Shown here piece after piece: positions 1 through 6,027 of a stretch of 6,027 bases of DNA. The stretch is from contig CAJBQQ010000082.1 in assembly GCA_903957805.1 (NCBI GenBank), positions 1 to 6,027 of the forward strand, given 5' to 3'. Position 1 is the first letter of the stretch, and the number at the start of each line of letters is the position of its first letter. Position numbers and translations under genes: made by a program. The notes under the pieces were generated by a model. That model searched no databases and was not told where the DNA came from. It saw only the letters and a program-made list of their open reading frames with translations. The stretch is from an uncultured Pseudomonadota bacterium. GTDB lineage: Bacteria > Pseudomonadota > Gammaproteobacteria > Burkholderiales > Nitrosomonadaceae.

Positions 1-740
1 ATGCTGAATGCACCTAGCTGCAGGTAGATCCCACTCATATTATCGGTGGCAGCGGGCGAGGCCATGGTGTTCTTCACAACTGGCGGCGCGGCTACAGTTT
101 GCAAGACGGACTCTTTGCCGGGAAGGATGCTCTCTACCTCCACCCCTGCACTCCCCCCACCCAGCACACCGAGCTTGTAAGCAGCCGTATAGGAGAGGTC
201 GATCAGGCGGTCGGAATGAAATGGCCCGCGATCGTTGACACGCACCACCACCGACTTGCCATTCTTGATGTTAGTGACTCGGACATAACTGGGTAGCGGT
301 AGAACGGGGTGAGCAGCCGTCATGGCGTACATATCGTAGATTTCACCGGATGCGGTTTTCTGGCCATGGTAACGTCGCCCATACCAAGAAGCGATACCAC
401 GTTCCTTATAAGGCTCCAGCACAGTCATCGGTGTATAGGATTTTCCCAACGCGATATAAGGCCTCATATTGGCCTTGCGCAAGGGCTCGTCCCAAGGTAC
501 GGCATCAGGCAGTGCGGCAAGATTGGGAGGTGGATTGTCGCCAGGACCATCATCCAGATAATAACCACCACCCCTTTTTGTTACACCACCGGAAGTGATC
601 GAAGAGATCTGCTCCGAGGTATCCATTTTTGGAATGCTGCTACAGCCTGCAAGGACTAAGAGCGCTGTCAGTGCAGCAGCTTGCATGACCGGTATCGGTC
701 CATGCGATATGCCACCGACTGCAGAATTTTTGTTCCTCAC
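1..740 (-). CDS. rlpA: RlpA-family lipoprotein (double-psi beta-barrel lytic transglycosylase), 3'-truncated
   Basis: RlpA proteins are outer-membrane lipoproteins; the Pseudomonas member cleaves peptide-free glycan strands. I translated this frame by hand: 246 codons are open to the left edge with no stop. A signal peptide (MRNKNS..., hydrophobic 'ALTALLVLAGC' at 23-33) has a lipobox LAGC with C33. Ser-Ser follows, so there is no +2 Asp inner-membrane retention signal. The double-psi beta-barrel domain runs from about 115 to 205: 'GIASWYGRRYHGQKTASGE' (115-133), 'AAHPVLPLPSYVRVTN' (142-157) and 'VVVRVNDRGPF' (164-174). E133, H144 and D170 match the spacing of E120, H131 and D157 in Pseudomonas RlpA. 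After a short linker, 'GIYLQLGAFS' (237-246) begins a SPOR domain cut by the edge. The GTG at 740 overlaps the rodA stop as GTGA and supplies the charged signal-peptide start. An internal ATG at 686 would leave no basic residues there. Confidence 0.95.
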   Translation of the reverse strand, partial: MRNKNSAVGGISHGPIPVMQAAALTALLVLAGCSSIPKMDTSEQISSITSGGVTKRGGGYYLDDGPGDNPPPNLAALPDAVPWDEPLRKANMRPYIALGKSYTPMTVLEPYKERGIASWYGRRYHGQKTASGEIYDMYAMTAAHPVLPLPSYVRVTNIKNGKSVVVRVNDRGPFHSDRLIDLSYTAAYKLGVLGGGSAGVEVESILPGKESVLQTVAAPPVVKNTMASPAATDNMSGIYLQLGAFS

Positions 741-1837
741 GTCTTCACCAGTTTGGGATGAGTCTCTATGCTCATTAAAATACCGAAACCCAGCAGCATT
801 GTCACCATCGATGTGCCCCCATAACTGATCAGGGGGAGCGGCACCCCTACCACCGGTAAAATGCCCACAACCATGCCTATATTGACGAATATGTAAGTAA
901 AGAAGGTCAGCGTGATGGATCCCGCAACAAGACGGGTAAACTGAGTCGACGCATTGGCGGTGATCATCATCCCTCGACCTATTACCACCATATACAATAG
1001 CAACAGAGCGGTATTACCCACCAGCCCAAATTCCTCAGAGAATACCGCGAATATAAAATCCGTACTTTTTTCAGGAAGAAAATCAAGATGGGTCTGAGTT
1101 CCCTGCTGCCAACCCTTACCGATGACACCTCCAGATCCGATGGCAATGGTCGACTGAATGGTGTGATAGCCCGCCCCAAGTGGGTCCTGGGTGGGGTCAA
1201 ATAACGTCATGATCCGACGGCGCTGGTAATCATGAAGCATCACCCACAGAACTGGTAGACTTCCTAAACTGACAACCAACAGTCCCGCGATAATGCGCCA
1301 AGACAGTCCTGCGAGAAATAATACGTAGAAACCGCTGGAGGCGATCAACAGCGTCGTGCCCAAATCTGGCTGACGTAGAATCAATAAAAGTGGCAGTATC
1401 AGCAGCAATGTCGCTACCGCATAATCACGCAACCTCAGTGTGATCTCGTGCTTATCGAAATACCATGCCATCATGAGCGGAACAGCCAGCTTCATCAGTT
1501 CAGAGGGCTGGATACGGGTCACACCAATATTAAGCCAGCGCCGGGCACCATTTTGAATCTCACCGAACAGTGCCACCCCGATCAGCAGCATCAGTCCGAT
1601 CATATAGAGCGGCACCGCTAATCGCATGATGTGCTGCAACGGGATATTGGCCACAAGCCACATGATTGCAAGTGCTACCAGCATATTAATGAGCTGGTTG
1701 CTGACGCGACTGAGATTGGCGTCAGTGGCACTGTAGAGCACTAGCAGTCCGACCAGCATCAATAACAGTAACCCCGCCAGCAGAAAGTTATCCACGTAGC
1801 GAGTGAGGTAGTGCCACAATCGTGCGGAGCTAGTCAT
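737..1837 (-). CDS. rodA: Peptidoglycan glycosyltransferase RodA (SEDS family)
   Basis: RodA polymerises glycan strands from lipid II in the inner membrane and works as a complex with PBP2. From the ATG at 1837 the product is 366 residues (E. coli 370), with about ten hydrophobic segments. SEDS landmarks are 'RIQPSELMKLAVPLM' (108-122), 'QPDLGT' (156-161), 'HDYQRRRIMTLFDP' (202-215), 'DPLGAGYHTIQSTIAIGSGG' (218-237), 'FLPEKSTDFIFAVFSEE' (253-269) and 'GILPVVGVPLPLISYGG' (325-341). D260 in TDFIFA aligns with the essential Asp262 of E. coli RodA. The frame is open to a TTG at 1909, but the 24 added residues lie inside mrdA and have no match. The ATG at 1837 has GGGGAGGG just upstream and gives the family length. 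It overlaps mrdA by eight bases, and its TGA overlaps the rlpA GTG. The gene is also called mrdB. FtsW is excluded by the PBP2 pairing and sequence. Confidence 0.98.
   Translation of the reverse strand: MTSSARLWHYLTRYVDNFLLAGLLLLMLVGLLVLYSATDANLSRVSNQLINMLVALAIMWLVANIPLQHIMRLAVPLYMIGLMLLIGVALFGEIQNGARRWLNIGVTRIQPSELMKLAVPLMMAWYFDKHEITLRLRDYAVATLLLILPLLLILRQPDLGTTLLIASSGFYVLFLAGLSWRIIAGLLVVSLGSLPVLWVMLHDYQRRRIMTLFDPTQDPLGAGYHTIQSTIAIGSGGVIGKGWQQGTQTHLDFLPEKSTDFIFAVFSEEFGLVGNTALLLLYMVVIGRGMMITANASTQFTRLVAGSITLTFFTYIFVNIGMVVGILPVVGVPLPLISYGGTSMVTMLLGFGILMSIETHPKLVKT
745..749 (-). promoter_or_regulatory. Probable rlpA ribosome binding site, inside the end of rodA
   Basis: The minus strand reads GGTGAAGACGTGA. 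GGTGA is a partial match to the anti-Shine-Dalgarno complement and lies four bases before the GTG at 740. It supports the GTG start, together with the four-base GTGA overlap with the rodA stop. Confidence 0.45.
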
Positions 1838-3734
1838 GAACACCCTCCCCGTCATCCCCCGTTTCTGAAGCTGCGCCTGCAGGTAATTTTCCAAGCAGGA
1901 AGTAGTCAATCACCAGTCGCGCAATCGGGGCGGCAGCAGAACCTCCATGCCCCCCGTTCTCTACCAGTACCGCCAGTGCAATCCTCGCCTTTTCAGCCGG
2001 TGCATAAGCAATGAAGAGGGCATGATCGCGGTGACGTTCATTCACCTTACTCTCCACATACTTCTCCCCCTGCTTCATCCCAATCACCTGCGAGGTACCA
2101 GTCTTCCCAGCAAAGCTATATGATGCCCCCGCCCCAGCGCGGGCTGCTGTACCACCGGGCTGAGTTACATCCACCAGCGCCTTATGTACGTGAGCCACGT
2201 TGTCCGGATTAAAATTCAGTGTATAAAGTGGTCCTGTAACGATATTCCGTACTTCCCCGGTCTTACTGCTCGTAACTTGCTTCACCAGATGAGGGCGAAA
2301 GGCGGTGCCATTGCTAGCAAGTATGGCGGTAGCAAACGCCAGTTGTAGCGGAGTCGTCAGATTATATCCTTGGCCGATGCCGACGGAAATTGTATCGCCC
2401 GCATACCATTTCTGCTGGTGACGTTTCATTTTCCATTCCTGCGAGGGCAGTAGTCCTGAAACTTCACCATCGATGTCGATCCCAGTGAGTTTACCCAATC
2501 CAAACTGGCTGATGAAACTGAAGATTTTATCGATGCCGAGATCATTGGCAAGTCCGTAGTAATAGGTGTCACAAGAGATGACTAAGGACTTATGCAGGTC
2601 CACTCTTCCATGACCGCCCTCCTTCCAGTCTCGGTAGCGGTGGCCGCTGCCAGGTAGGCTGAAGAAACCGGCATCACTGATGGCATACTGGGGGGTGCGT
2701 TTTTTTAGTTCCAAGCCCGCCAACGCCATGAATGGTTTAAATGTGGAACCCGGGGGGTATAGACCTCTCAGTGCTCGATTATTAAGTGGCTTATCGATTG
2801 AATTATTCAGCAGATCCCAGTTCTCCGAATCAATGCCATCCACAAAAAGGTTGGGATCGAAACCCGGCTTGCTAACAAATGCAAGGACATCTCCACTAGT
2901 AGGGTCAATCGCCACAAGAGCACCACGCCGTTCACCGAACGCCTGTTCCGCAACCTCCTGCAACTTTGCATCAAGTGACAATTTTAGGTTGTTACCGGAG
3001 ATCGGAGGGTTTCGAGACATCACCCTCACCGCCCGACCGGCTGCATCGGTTTCTACTTCCTCAGTACCGGTGATCCCATGCAACTCCTTTTCATAGCTCT
3101 GCTCGATGCCAATCTTGCCAATATAATCGGAGCCGCGGTAGTTAGCGAAATCCCCATCAGTCTCCAGTTGCTTCAAGTCTTGAGTATTGATGCGGCTGAT
3201 ATAGCCCACCACATGTGACGCACCCTCTCCCTTCGGATACTGGCGAAACAAACGTGCCTTGATTTCCACCCCAGGGAAGCGATACCGATTAGCCGCGAAG
3301 CGCGCTACCTCGATATCTGATAGACGGGTACGTATCGGCAGACTTTCAAATTGCCGGCTCTCTCCCAGTAATTTCTTGAAACGCTTACGGTCTCTCCCCG
3401 AGACCTCTACCACGCTGGCCAGTTCATTGATAGTGGCCTCAAGATTAGCAACCTTGCTCGGTATGATCTCCAGTGTATAGGCCGAATAGTTATGCGCTAG
3501 CACCTCGCCATGGCGATCAAAGATTAGGCCTCGATTGGGTACGACGGGGGAGATGGATATACGGTTAGTCTCCGCCAGGGCATGGTAGTGATCCCGTTGA
3601 GAGACCTGTAAATAAAAAAAACGGGCGAAAAGCAGGCAAAACAGAAGAATCACGAAGCCGACGCTGACGGCGAGTCTCCGCTGGAAATGATGCAGTTCAC
3701 GCCCGTGGTTGCGAAGCTCAACTGAACGCCTCAT
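1830..3734 (-). CDS. mrdA: Peptidoglycan D,D-transpeptidase PBP2
   Basis: PBP2 is the class B penicillin-binding protein that cross-links new peptidoglycan during side-wall growth, anchored in the inner membrane and paired with RodA. It has 634 residues (E. coli 633). One membrane anchor lies near 22-43, followed by the non-catalytic pedestal domain (about 60-240, with 'VPNRGLIFDRHGEVLA' at 65-80) and the transpeptidase domain (about 268-612). Active-site motifs are S330-T-F-K333 (nucleophile Ser), S387-C-D389 in the SxN position, with Asp as usual for PBP2, and K544-T-G-T. Residues D354, D369, H375 and C388 match the spacing of a zinc site described in Acinetobacter PBP2. The ATG at 3734 overlaps the mreD stop (ATGA) and has no strong Shine-Dalgarno, suggesting coupled translation. 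The end overlaps rodA by eight bases. FtsI is excluded by neighbours and closer match. Confidence 0.98.
   Translation of the reverse strand: MRRSVELRNHGRELHHFQRRLAVSVGFVILLFCLLFARFFYLQVSQRDHYHALAETNRISISPVVPNRGLIFDRHGEVLAHNYSAYTLEIIPSKVANLEATINELASVVEVSGRDRKRFKKLLGESRQFESLPIRTRLSDIEVARFAANRYRFPGVEIKARLFRQYPKGEGASHVVGYISRINTQDLKQLETDGDFANYRGSDYIGKIGIEQSYEKELHGITGTEEVETDAAGRAVRVMSRNPPISGNNLKLSLDAKLQEVAEQAFGERRGALVAIDPTSGDVLAFVSKPGFDPNLFVDGIDSENWDLLNNSIDKPLNNRALRGLYPPGSTFKPFMALAGLELKKRTPQYAISDAGFFSLPGSGHRYRDWKEGGHGRVDLHKSLVISCDTYYYGLANDLGIDKIFSFISQFGLGKLTGIDIDGEVSGLLPSQEWKMKRHQQKWYAGDTISVGIGQGYNLTTPLQLAFATAILASNGTAFRPHLVKQVTSSKTGEVRNIVTGPLYTLNFNPDNVAHVHKALVDVTQPGGTAARAGAGASYSFAGKTGTSQVIGMKQGEKYVESKVNERHRDHALFIAYAPAEKARIALAVLVENGGHGGSAAAPIARLVIDYFLLGKLPAGAASETGDDGEGVHD
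1843..1850 (-). promoter_or_regulatory. rodA ribosome binding site, inside the end of mrdA
   Basis: The minus strand reads GGGGAGGGTGTTCATG. The purine-rich GGGAGG lies about six bases before the ATG at 1837. It decides the rodA start against the in-frame upstream candidates at 1855 (ATG) and 1909 (TTG). Confidence 0.7.
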
Positions 3735-4252
3735 AGCGCATCGGAATCAGGTCTTCGCCTCTGGGGTATCCTTACTAAAGTCGGGAGCAGTGGCCATAAC
3801 AGCGCACCACTCACACTGGCAAGAAGGAAGTCCCATTCGGGTAGATTGGCATTGATCAATATCCCGGTTAATAGCATAACCAGTTGTGCCGAGAGTAGTA
3901 GCAGAGCGACCTGCGGGATCTGTTTATGAATGCTGAATATACGCAGGCGACGGTGCATCAGCAGTGCAATAAAGGACATCACGCTATAAGACAGAGCATG
4001 CTGTCCGAACATGCTGGCATCGCCCACATCCATCATCAGTCCCATGATGAAGGACGCACCCATACCGACCCGCTGAGGCTGATTGATGCTCCAGTAAAGT
4101 ACCAACAAAGCAACGCAGTCCGGTCTCAGCGATAATGCAATACCTTGTAGCGGGAGCAGATTCAATACCAGTGCCACTACCAAACTTAGAACGATGAACC
4201 GACTCCCGACATTCGAGATGGACTCATGCTCAGAAGAGTTAACGAAGGCCAA
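3731..4252 (-). CDS. mreD: Rod shape-determining protein MreD, TTG start
   Basis: MreD is the small integral inner-membrane subunit of the elongasome that pairs with MreC. The product is 173 residues (E. coli 162) and strongly hydrophobic. Membrane segments fall near 19-35, 45-57, 62-76, 84-99, 112-134 and 142-160. Family landmarks are 'SLRPDCVALLVLYW' (41-54, the RP-[DN] motif after the first membrane segment), 'GLMMDVGDASMFGQHALSY' (71-89) and 'GALLWPLLPTL' (149-159). The start codon is TTG at 4252-4250, with GAGG five bases upstream. The first in-frame Met lies at residue 64, inside the membrane core, so no ATG start is possible. The start overlaps the end of mreC by 14 bases and the stop overlaps mrdA as ATGA. 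The tail is basic (RRR at 165-167). Confidence 0.95.
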   Translation of the reverse strand: MAFVNSSEHESISNVGSRFIVLSLVVALVLNLLPLQGIALSLRPDCVALLVLYWSINQPQRVGMGASFIMGLMMDVGDASMFGQHALSYSVMSFIALLMHRRLRIFSIHKQIPQVALLLLSAQLVMLLTGILINANLPEWDFLLASVSGALLWPLLPTLVRIPQRRRPDSDAL

Positions 4253-5141
4253 TTTTTCCTCGTTTTTTATCTTCCTGAATATTCTCCACGGGCTCCTCTG
4301 GCCTTTCCGGGATAGGCGGTAGTGGTGACAGGATCAGCACCTGTCGGTTACGACTCACGCCGGCAGCGGGTATGCAGGTGATACGAGCAAAAGAATAAGC
4401 GGCATCACTCTCTATTTTCGATACCGTAGCAACTGGCAATCCGGGAGGATAAACACCATCTATCCCCGAAGTGACTAGCAGGTCTCCACTCTGAATGTCT
4501 GCATTAGCTGCCAGATAACGCAACTCCAGTATCCCGTCCTCGCCAATACCAGACACCATAGAACGTAACCCATTTCGTACCAACTGTACCGGCACTGAAT
4601 GATCCTTATCGGTGATCAGCGTCACCTCTGACATCCAAGGATAGATGCGCGTAATCTGTCCGATTACACCGACATCATCCACCACCACCTGGCCAAGCTG
4701 AGTGCCACTCAGACTCCCCTTGTCGAGCGTGACCTTACGGCTAAATGGATCATTCGGAATATAAAGAATCTCAGCCGTGGTGGATTCGACCTCCACCCTC
4801 AGTTCCATTTCCAGCAAGTTACGCAACTGGACGTTCTCAGCCTCCAGCGCCAATAACTCTAACAGCTTCCCCTGATCGGAGAGATGCTGTCCCCTCAGAT
4901 GGGTAATCTCGTCGACCAGGCTCCTGCTGACGAATAGTCCACTCACCTGATCAAAGATCTCCGCTGGCAAATATGCCATCCTCTGCAACGGGTTAACTAC
5001 CATGGAGATGGTCTGTCGAATTTCGGGGAGATATTTGAAGCGAGTATCCATCACCATCAGAAGTAGTGACAGCAATGCAAAAAACACCAGACGGGCCAGT
5101 GGGCCGGGGCCGTGTCTGAAAAACTGCGGGGCTGTTTCCAT
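4239..5141 (-). CDS. mreC: Rod shape-determining protein MreC
   Basis: MreC is the inner-membrane, mostly periplasmic scaffold that binds and activates PBP2 and links it to MreB and MreD. The 300-residue product has a short cytoplasmic N-terminus, one membrane segment (about 16-32) and a helical region likely to form the coiled coil (about 70-115, rich in Leu and Glu). The conserved beta domain (about 120-272) follows, with 'DPFSRKVTLDKG' (131-142) and 'GDLLVTSGIDGVYPPGLPVA' (219-238). The tail is Pro/Glu-rich and then basic. E. coli MreC is about 65 residues longer, mostly by its C-terminal extension. I chose the ATG at 5141 because AGG lies four bases upstream. The adjacent GTG at 5144 would add one residue and leaves only one base after the AGG. 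The end overlaps mreD by 14 bases. Confidence 0.96.
   Translation of the reverse strand: METAPQFFRHGPGPLARLVFFALLSLLLMVMDTRFKYLPEIRQTISMVVNPLQRMAYLPAEIFDQVSGLFVSRSLVDEITHLRGQHLSDQGKLLELLALEAENVQLRNLLEMELRVEVESTTAEILYIPNDPFSRKVTLDKGSLSGTQLGQVVVDDVGVIGQITRIYPWMSEVTLITDKDHSVPVQLVRNGLRSMVSGIGEDGILELRYLAANADIQSGDLLVTSGIDGVYPPGLPVATVSKIESDAAYSFARITCIPAAGVSRNRQVLILSPLPPIPERPEEPVENIQEDKKRGKIGLR
4258..4261 (-). promoter_or_regulatory. mreD ribosome binding site, inside the end of mreC
   Basis: The minus strand reads CGAGGAAAAATTG, with GAGG, five A residues and then TTG. The spacing is good and it decides the unusual TTG start of mreD. The same bases encode Arg-Gly in the C-terminal tail of MreC. Confidence 0.7.
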
Positions 5142-5143
5142 CA

Positions 5144-5148
5144 CACCT
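5144..5148 (-). promoter_or_regulatory. Probable mreC ribosome binding site
   Basis: The minus strand reads AGGTGTGATG. AGG is followed by four bases and then ATG. This modest Shine-Dalgarno match favours the ATG at 5141 over the GTG directly before it. Confidence 0.5.
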
Positions 5149-5167
5149 AGTTTTCAGGTCTCAAGTT

Positions 5168-5184
5168 GTACCCAGTCCGGGCAC
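5168..5184 (-). other. Small hairpin in the mreB-mreC gap
   Basis: Read on the minus strand, GTGCCC and GGGTAC flank a five-base loop (GGACT). They can pair as a six-base stem containing one G-U pair. No run of T follows, so this is not a canonical intrinsic terminator. It sits in the only non-coding gap between genes of the visible operon. It could act in RNA processing or partial attenuation between mreB and mreCD, or it could be chance. The pairing is seen; the function is inference. Confidence 0.3.
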
Positions 5185-5208
5185 CCTGATCTCGACACAC
5201 AAAAACGT

Positions 5209-6027
5209 TCAATCATTTGAGAATATGCCAACCAGCTGATCCATACTCTCCAGCGCAACACCTGAACCACGCACCACACAAGTAAGCGGGTCCTCTGCGA
5301 TGATCACCGAGAGACCAGTCTCTTCCATCAGGAGACGGTCAATATCACGCAGCAATGCACCACCGCCGGTCAAGACCATGCCCTTTTCGGCGATATCCGC
5401 ACCGAGTTCCGGCAACGTGTGCTCCAGCGCAGACTTCACCGCGCTGACAATACTATTCAGGGGATCAGTCAGAGCTTCCAAGGTTTCGTTGCTGGAAATG
5501 GTAAAACTGCGTGGAATCCCTTCCGCCAGGTTACGTCCCTTGACTTCCATTTCGCGTACTTCAGAACCAGGGAAGGCTGAACCGATTTCTTTTTTAATCT
5601 GCTCGGCGGTCACTTCACCGATCAGCATCCCATAGTTACGTCGTATGTAATTGATGATAGCCTCATCAAACTTGTCACCGCCCACACGTACTGAGTTTGA
5701 GTAAACGACCCCTCCGAGTGAAATCACACCGACCTCGGTAGTGCCGCCTCCAATATCGACCACCATCGATCCAGTCGCATCCTCAACCGGCAGATTGGCA
5801 CCAAGGGCCGCAGCCATTGGTTCCTCAATCAACTCCACCTTCCGAGCACCCGCACCATAAGCCGCTTCCCGGATGGCCCGACGCTCAACCTGAGTGGATC
5901 CACAAGGAACGCAGATCACAATACGTGGATTAGCAGAGAATAGGCGCGGTGGATTCACTTTCCTGATGAAGTGCTTCAACATCTGCTCGGTCACAGTAAA
6001 GTCAGCGATCACGCCATCCTTCATCGG
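5209..6027 (-). CDS. mreB: Rod shape-determining protein MreB, 5'-truncated by the window edge
   Basis: This is the bacterial actin homologue that polymerises under the inner membrane and positions the cell-wall elongation machinery. The frame is open to the right edge. The last three bases give a Pro codon before the Met at 6024, matching the internal '[11 protein letters not shown]' of E. coli MreB, so that Met is not the start and about 75 N-terminal residues, including the first phosphate loop, are missing. Counting from that Met, visible landmarks are the '[12 protein letters not shown]' stretch (65-76), the second phosphate loop '[16 protein letters not shown]' (88-103) and the adenosine-side motif '[18 protein letters not shown]' (215-232). 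The frame ends in TGA after 'FSND', close to the E. coli C-terminus. It is the first gene of the visible operon, with a gap of about 67 bases to mreC. FtsA and DnaK share the fold, but the similarity to MreB is far closer. Identity is secure. Confidence 0.98.
   Translation of the reverse strand, partial: PMKDGVIADFTVTEQMLKHFIRKVNPPRLFSANPRIVICVPCGSTQVERRAIREAAYGAGARKVELIEEPMAAALGANLPVEDATGSMVVDIGGGTTEVGVISLGGVVYSNSVRVGGDKFDEAIINYIRRNYGMLIGEVTAEQIKKEIGSAFPGSEVREMEVKGRNLAEGIPRSFTISSNETLEALTDPLNSIVSAVKSALEHTLPELGADIAEKGMVLTGGGALLRDIDRLLMEETGLSVIIAEDPLTCVVRGSGVALESMDQLVGIFSND

Noticed and set aside
684..686. Internal ATG as the rlpA start
   Set aside because: It would give a signal peptide with no positive charge before the hydrophobic core and has no clear ribosome binding site. 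The GTG at 740 supplies Arg and Lys and overlaps the rodA stop as GTGA.
8..828. Plus-strand open frames over the left 830 bases
   Set aside because: They lie opposite rlpA and the end of rodA, show no recognisable domain, and their low-complexity His/Arg/Ser-rich translations are typical of antisense shadows. The minus-strand frame carries clear RlpA motifs.
816..836. CCCCC...GGGGG inverted repeat near the end of rodA
   Set aside because: It lies in codons for the highly conserved 'PLPLISYGG' segment of RodA, so protein constraint explains it. The loop is 11 bases and no T run follows.
1838..1909. Longer rodA start at TTG 1909 or ATG 1855
   Set aside because: The extra residues lie wholly inside mrdA and match nothing in RodA. 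The ATG at 1837 has a good GGGAGG site and gives the usual family length.
2680..3480. Plus-strand open frames opposite mrdA (138 and 73 codons)
   Set aside because: They are fully antisense to conserved PBP2 coding sequence. Their Ser/Arg-rich products are not recognisable and no ribosome binding site stands out.
3735..3765. Separate promoter or strong ribosome binding site before mrdA
   Set aside because: The region is the end of mreD. I could find no convincing -35/-10 pair and no strong Shine-Dalgarno. Coupling through the ATGA overlap is the simpler explanation.
1..6027. A previously undescribed defence, mobile or biosynthetic system
   Set aside because: Every base is accounted for by six recognised elongasome genes and one short gap. 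I saw no insertion sequence ends, direct repeats, phage genes, tRNA or atypical composition.

Overview
This window is a housekeeping cell-shape locus. Every gene lies on the minus strand, so transcription runs from the right end to the left. The order is mreB (5' end beyond the right edge), mreC, mreD, mrdA (PBP2), rodA/mrdB, rlpA (3' end beyond the left edge). The proteins look like those of a gammaproteobacterium. The visible MreB is nearly collinear with E. coli MreB, PBP2 is 634 residues against 633 in E. coli, and RodA is 366 against 370. The mre and mrd genes sit together in one cluster, unlike in E. coli where they are at separate loci; this points away from Enterobacterales. Base composition looks moderate, around half G+C by eye. 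I cannot name the genus or order from this stretch.

Layout from right to left: mreB covers 6027-5209 and is followed by the only real gap, about 67 bases with a small hairpin. Then come mreC (5141-4239), mreD (4252-3731, TTG start), mrdA (3734-1830), rodA (1837-737) and rlpA (740 to beyond 1). From mreC onward every junction overlaps, by 14, 4, 8 and 4 bases in turn. This implies one polycistronic message with translational coupling. No gene-free stretch longer than about 70 bases exists, and I saw no mobile element, RNA gene, CRISPR array or clear internal promoter. No terminator is visible because the operon leaves the window at both ends.

The genes form the elongasome (Rod complex). MreB filaments on the inner face of the membrane organise MreC and MreD, which regulate the RodA glycosyltransferase and its partner transpeptidase PBP2. 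RlpA is an outer-membrane lipoprotein with a glycan-cleaving fold and the start of a peptidoglycan-binding SPOR domain; it works on denuded glycan strands, usually at the septum.

I found no new type of system here. The points most worth checking are a four-residue constellation in PBP2 that matches a zinc site described in Acinetobacter PBP2, an rlpA reading frame that is easy to miss because it has a GTG start and no stop inside the window, and a TTG start for mreD whose ribosome binding site lies inside the end of mreC.
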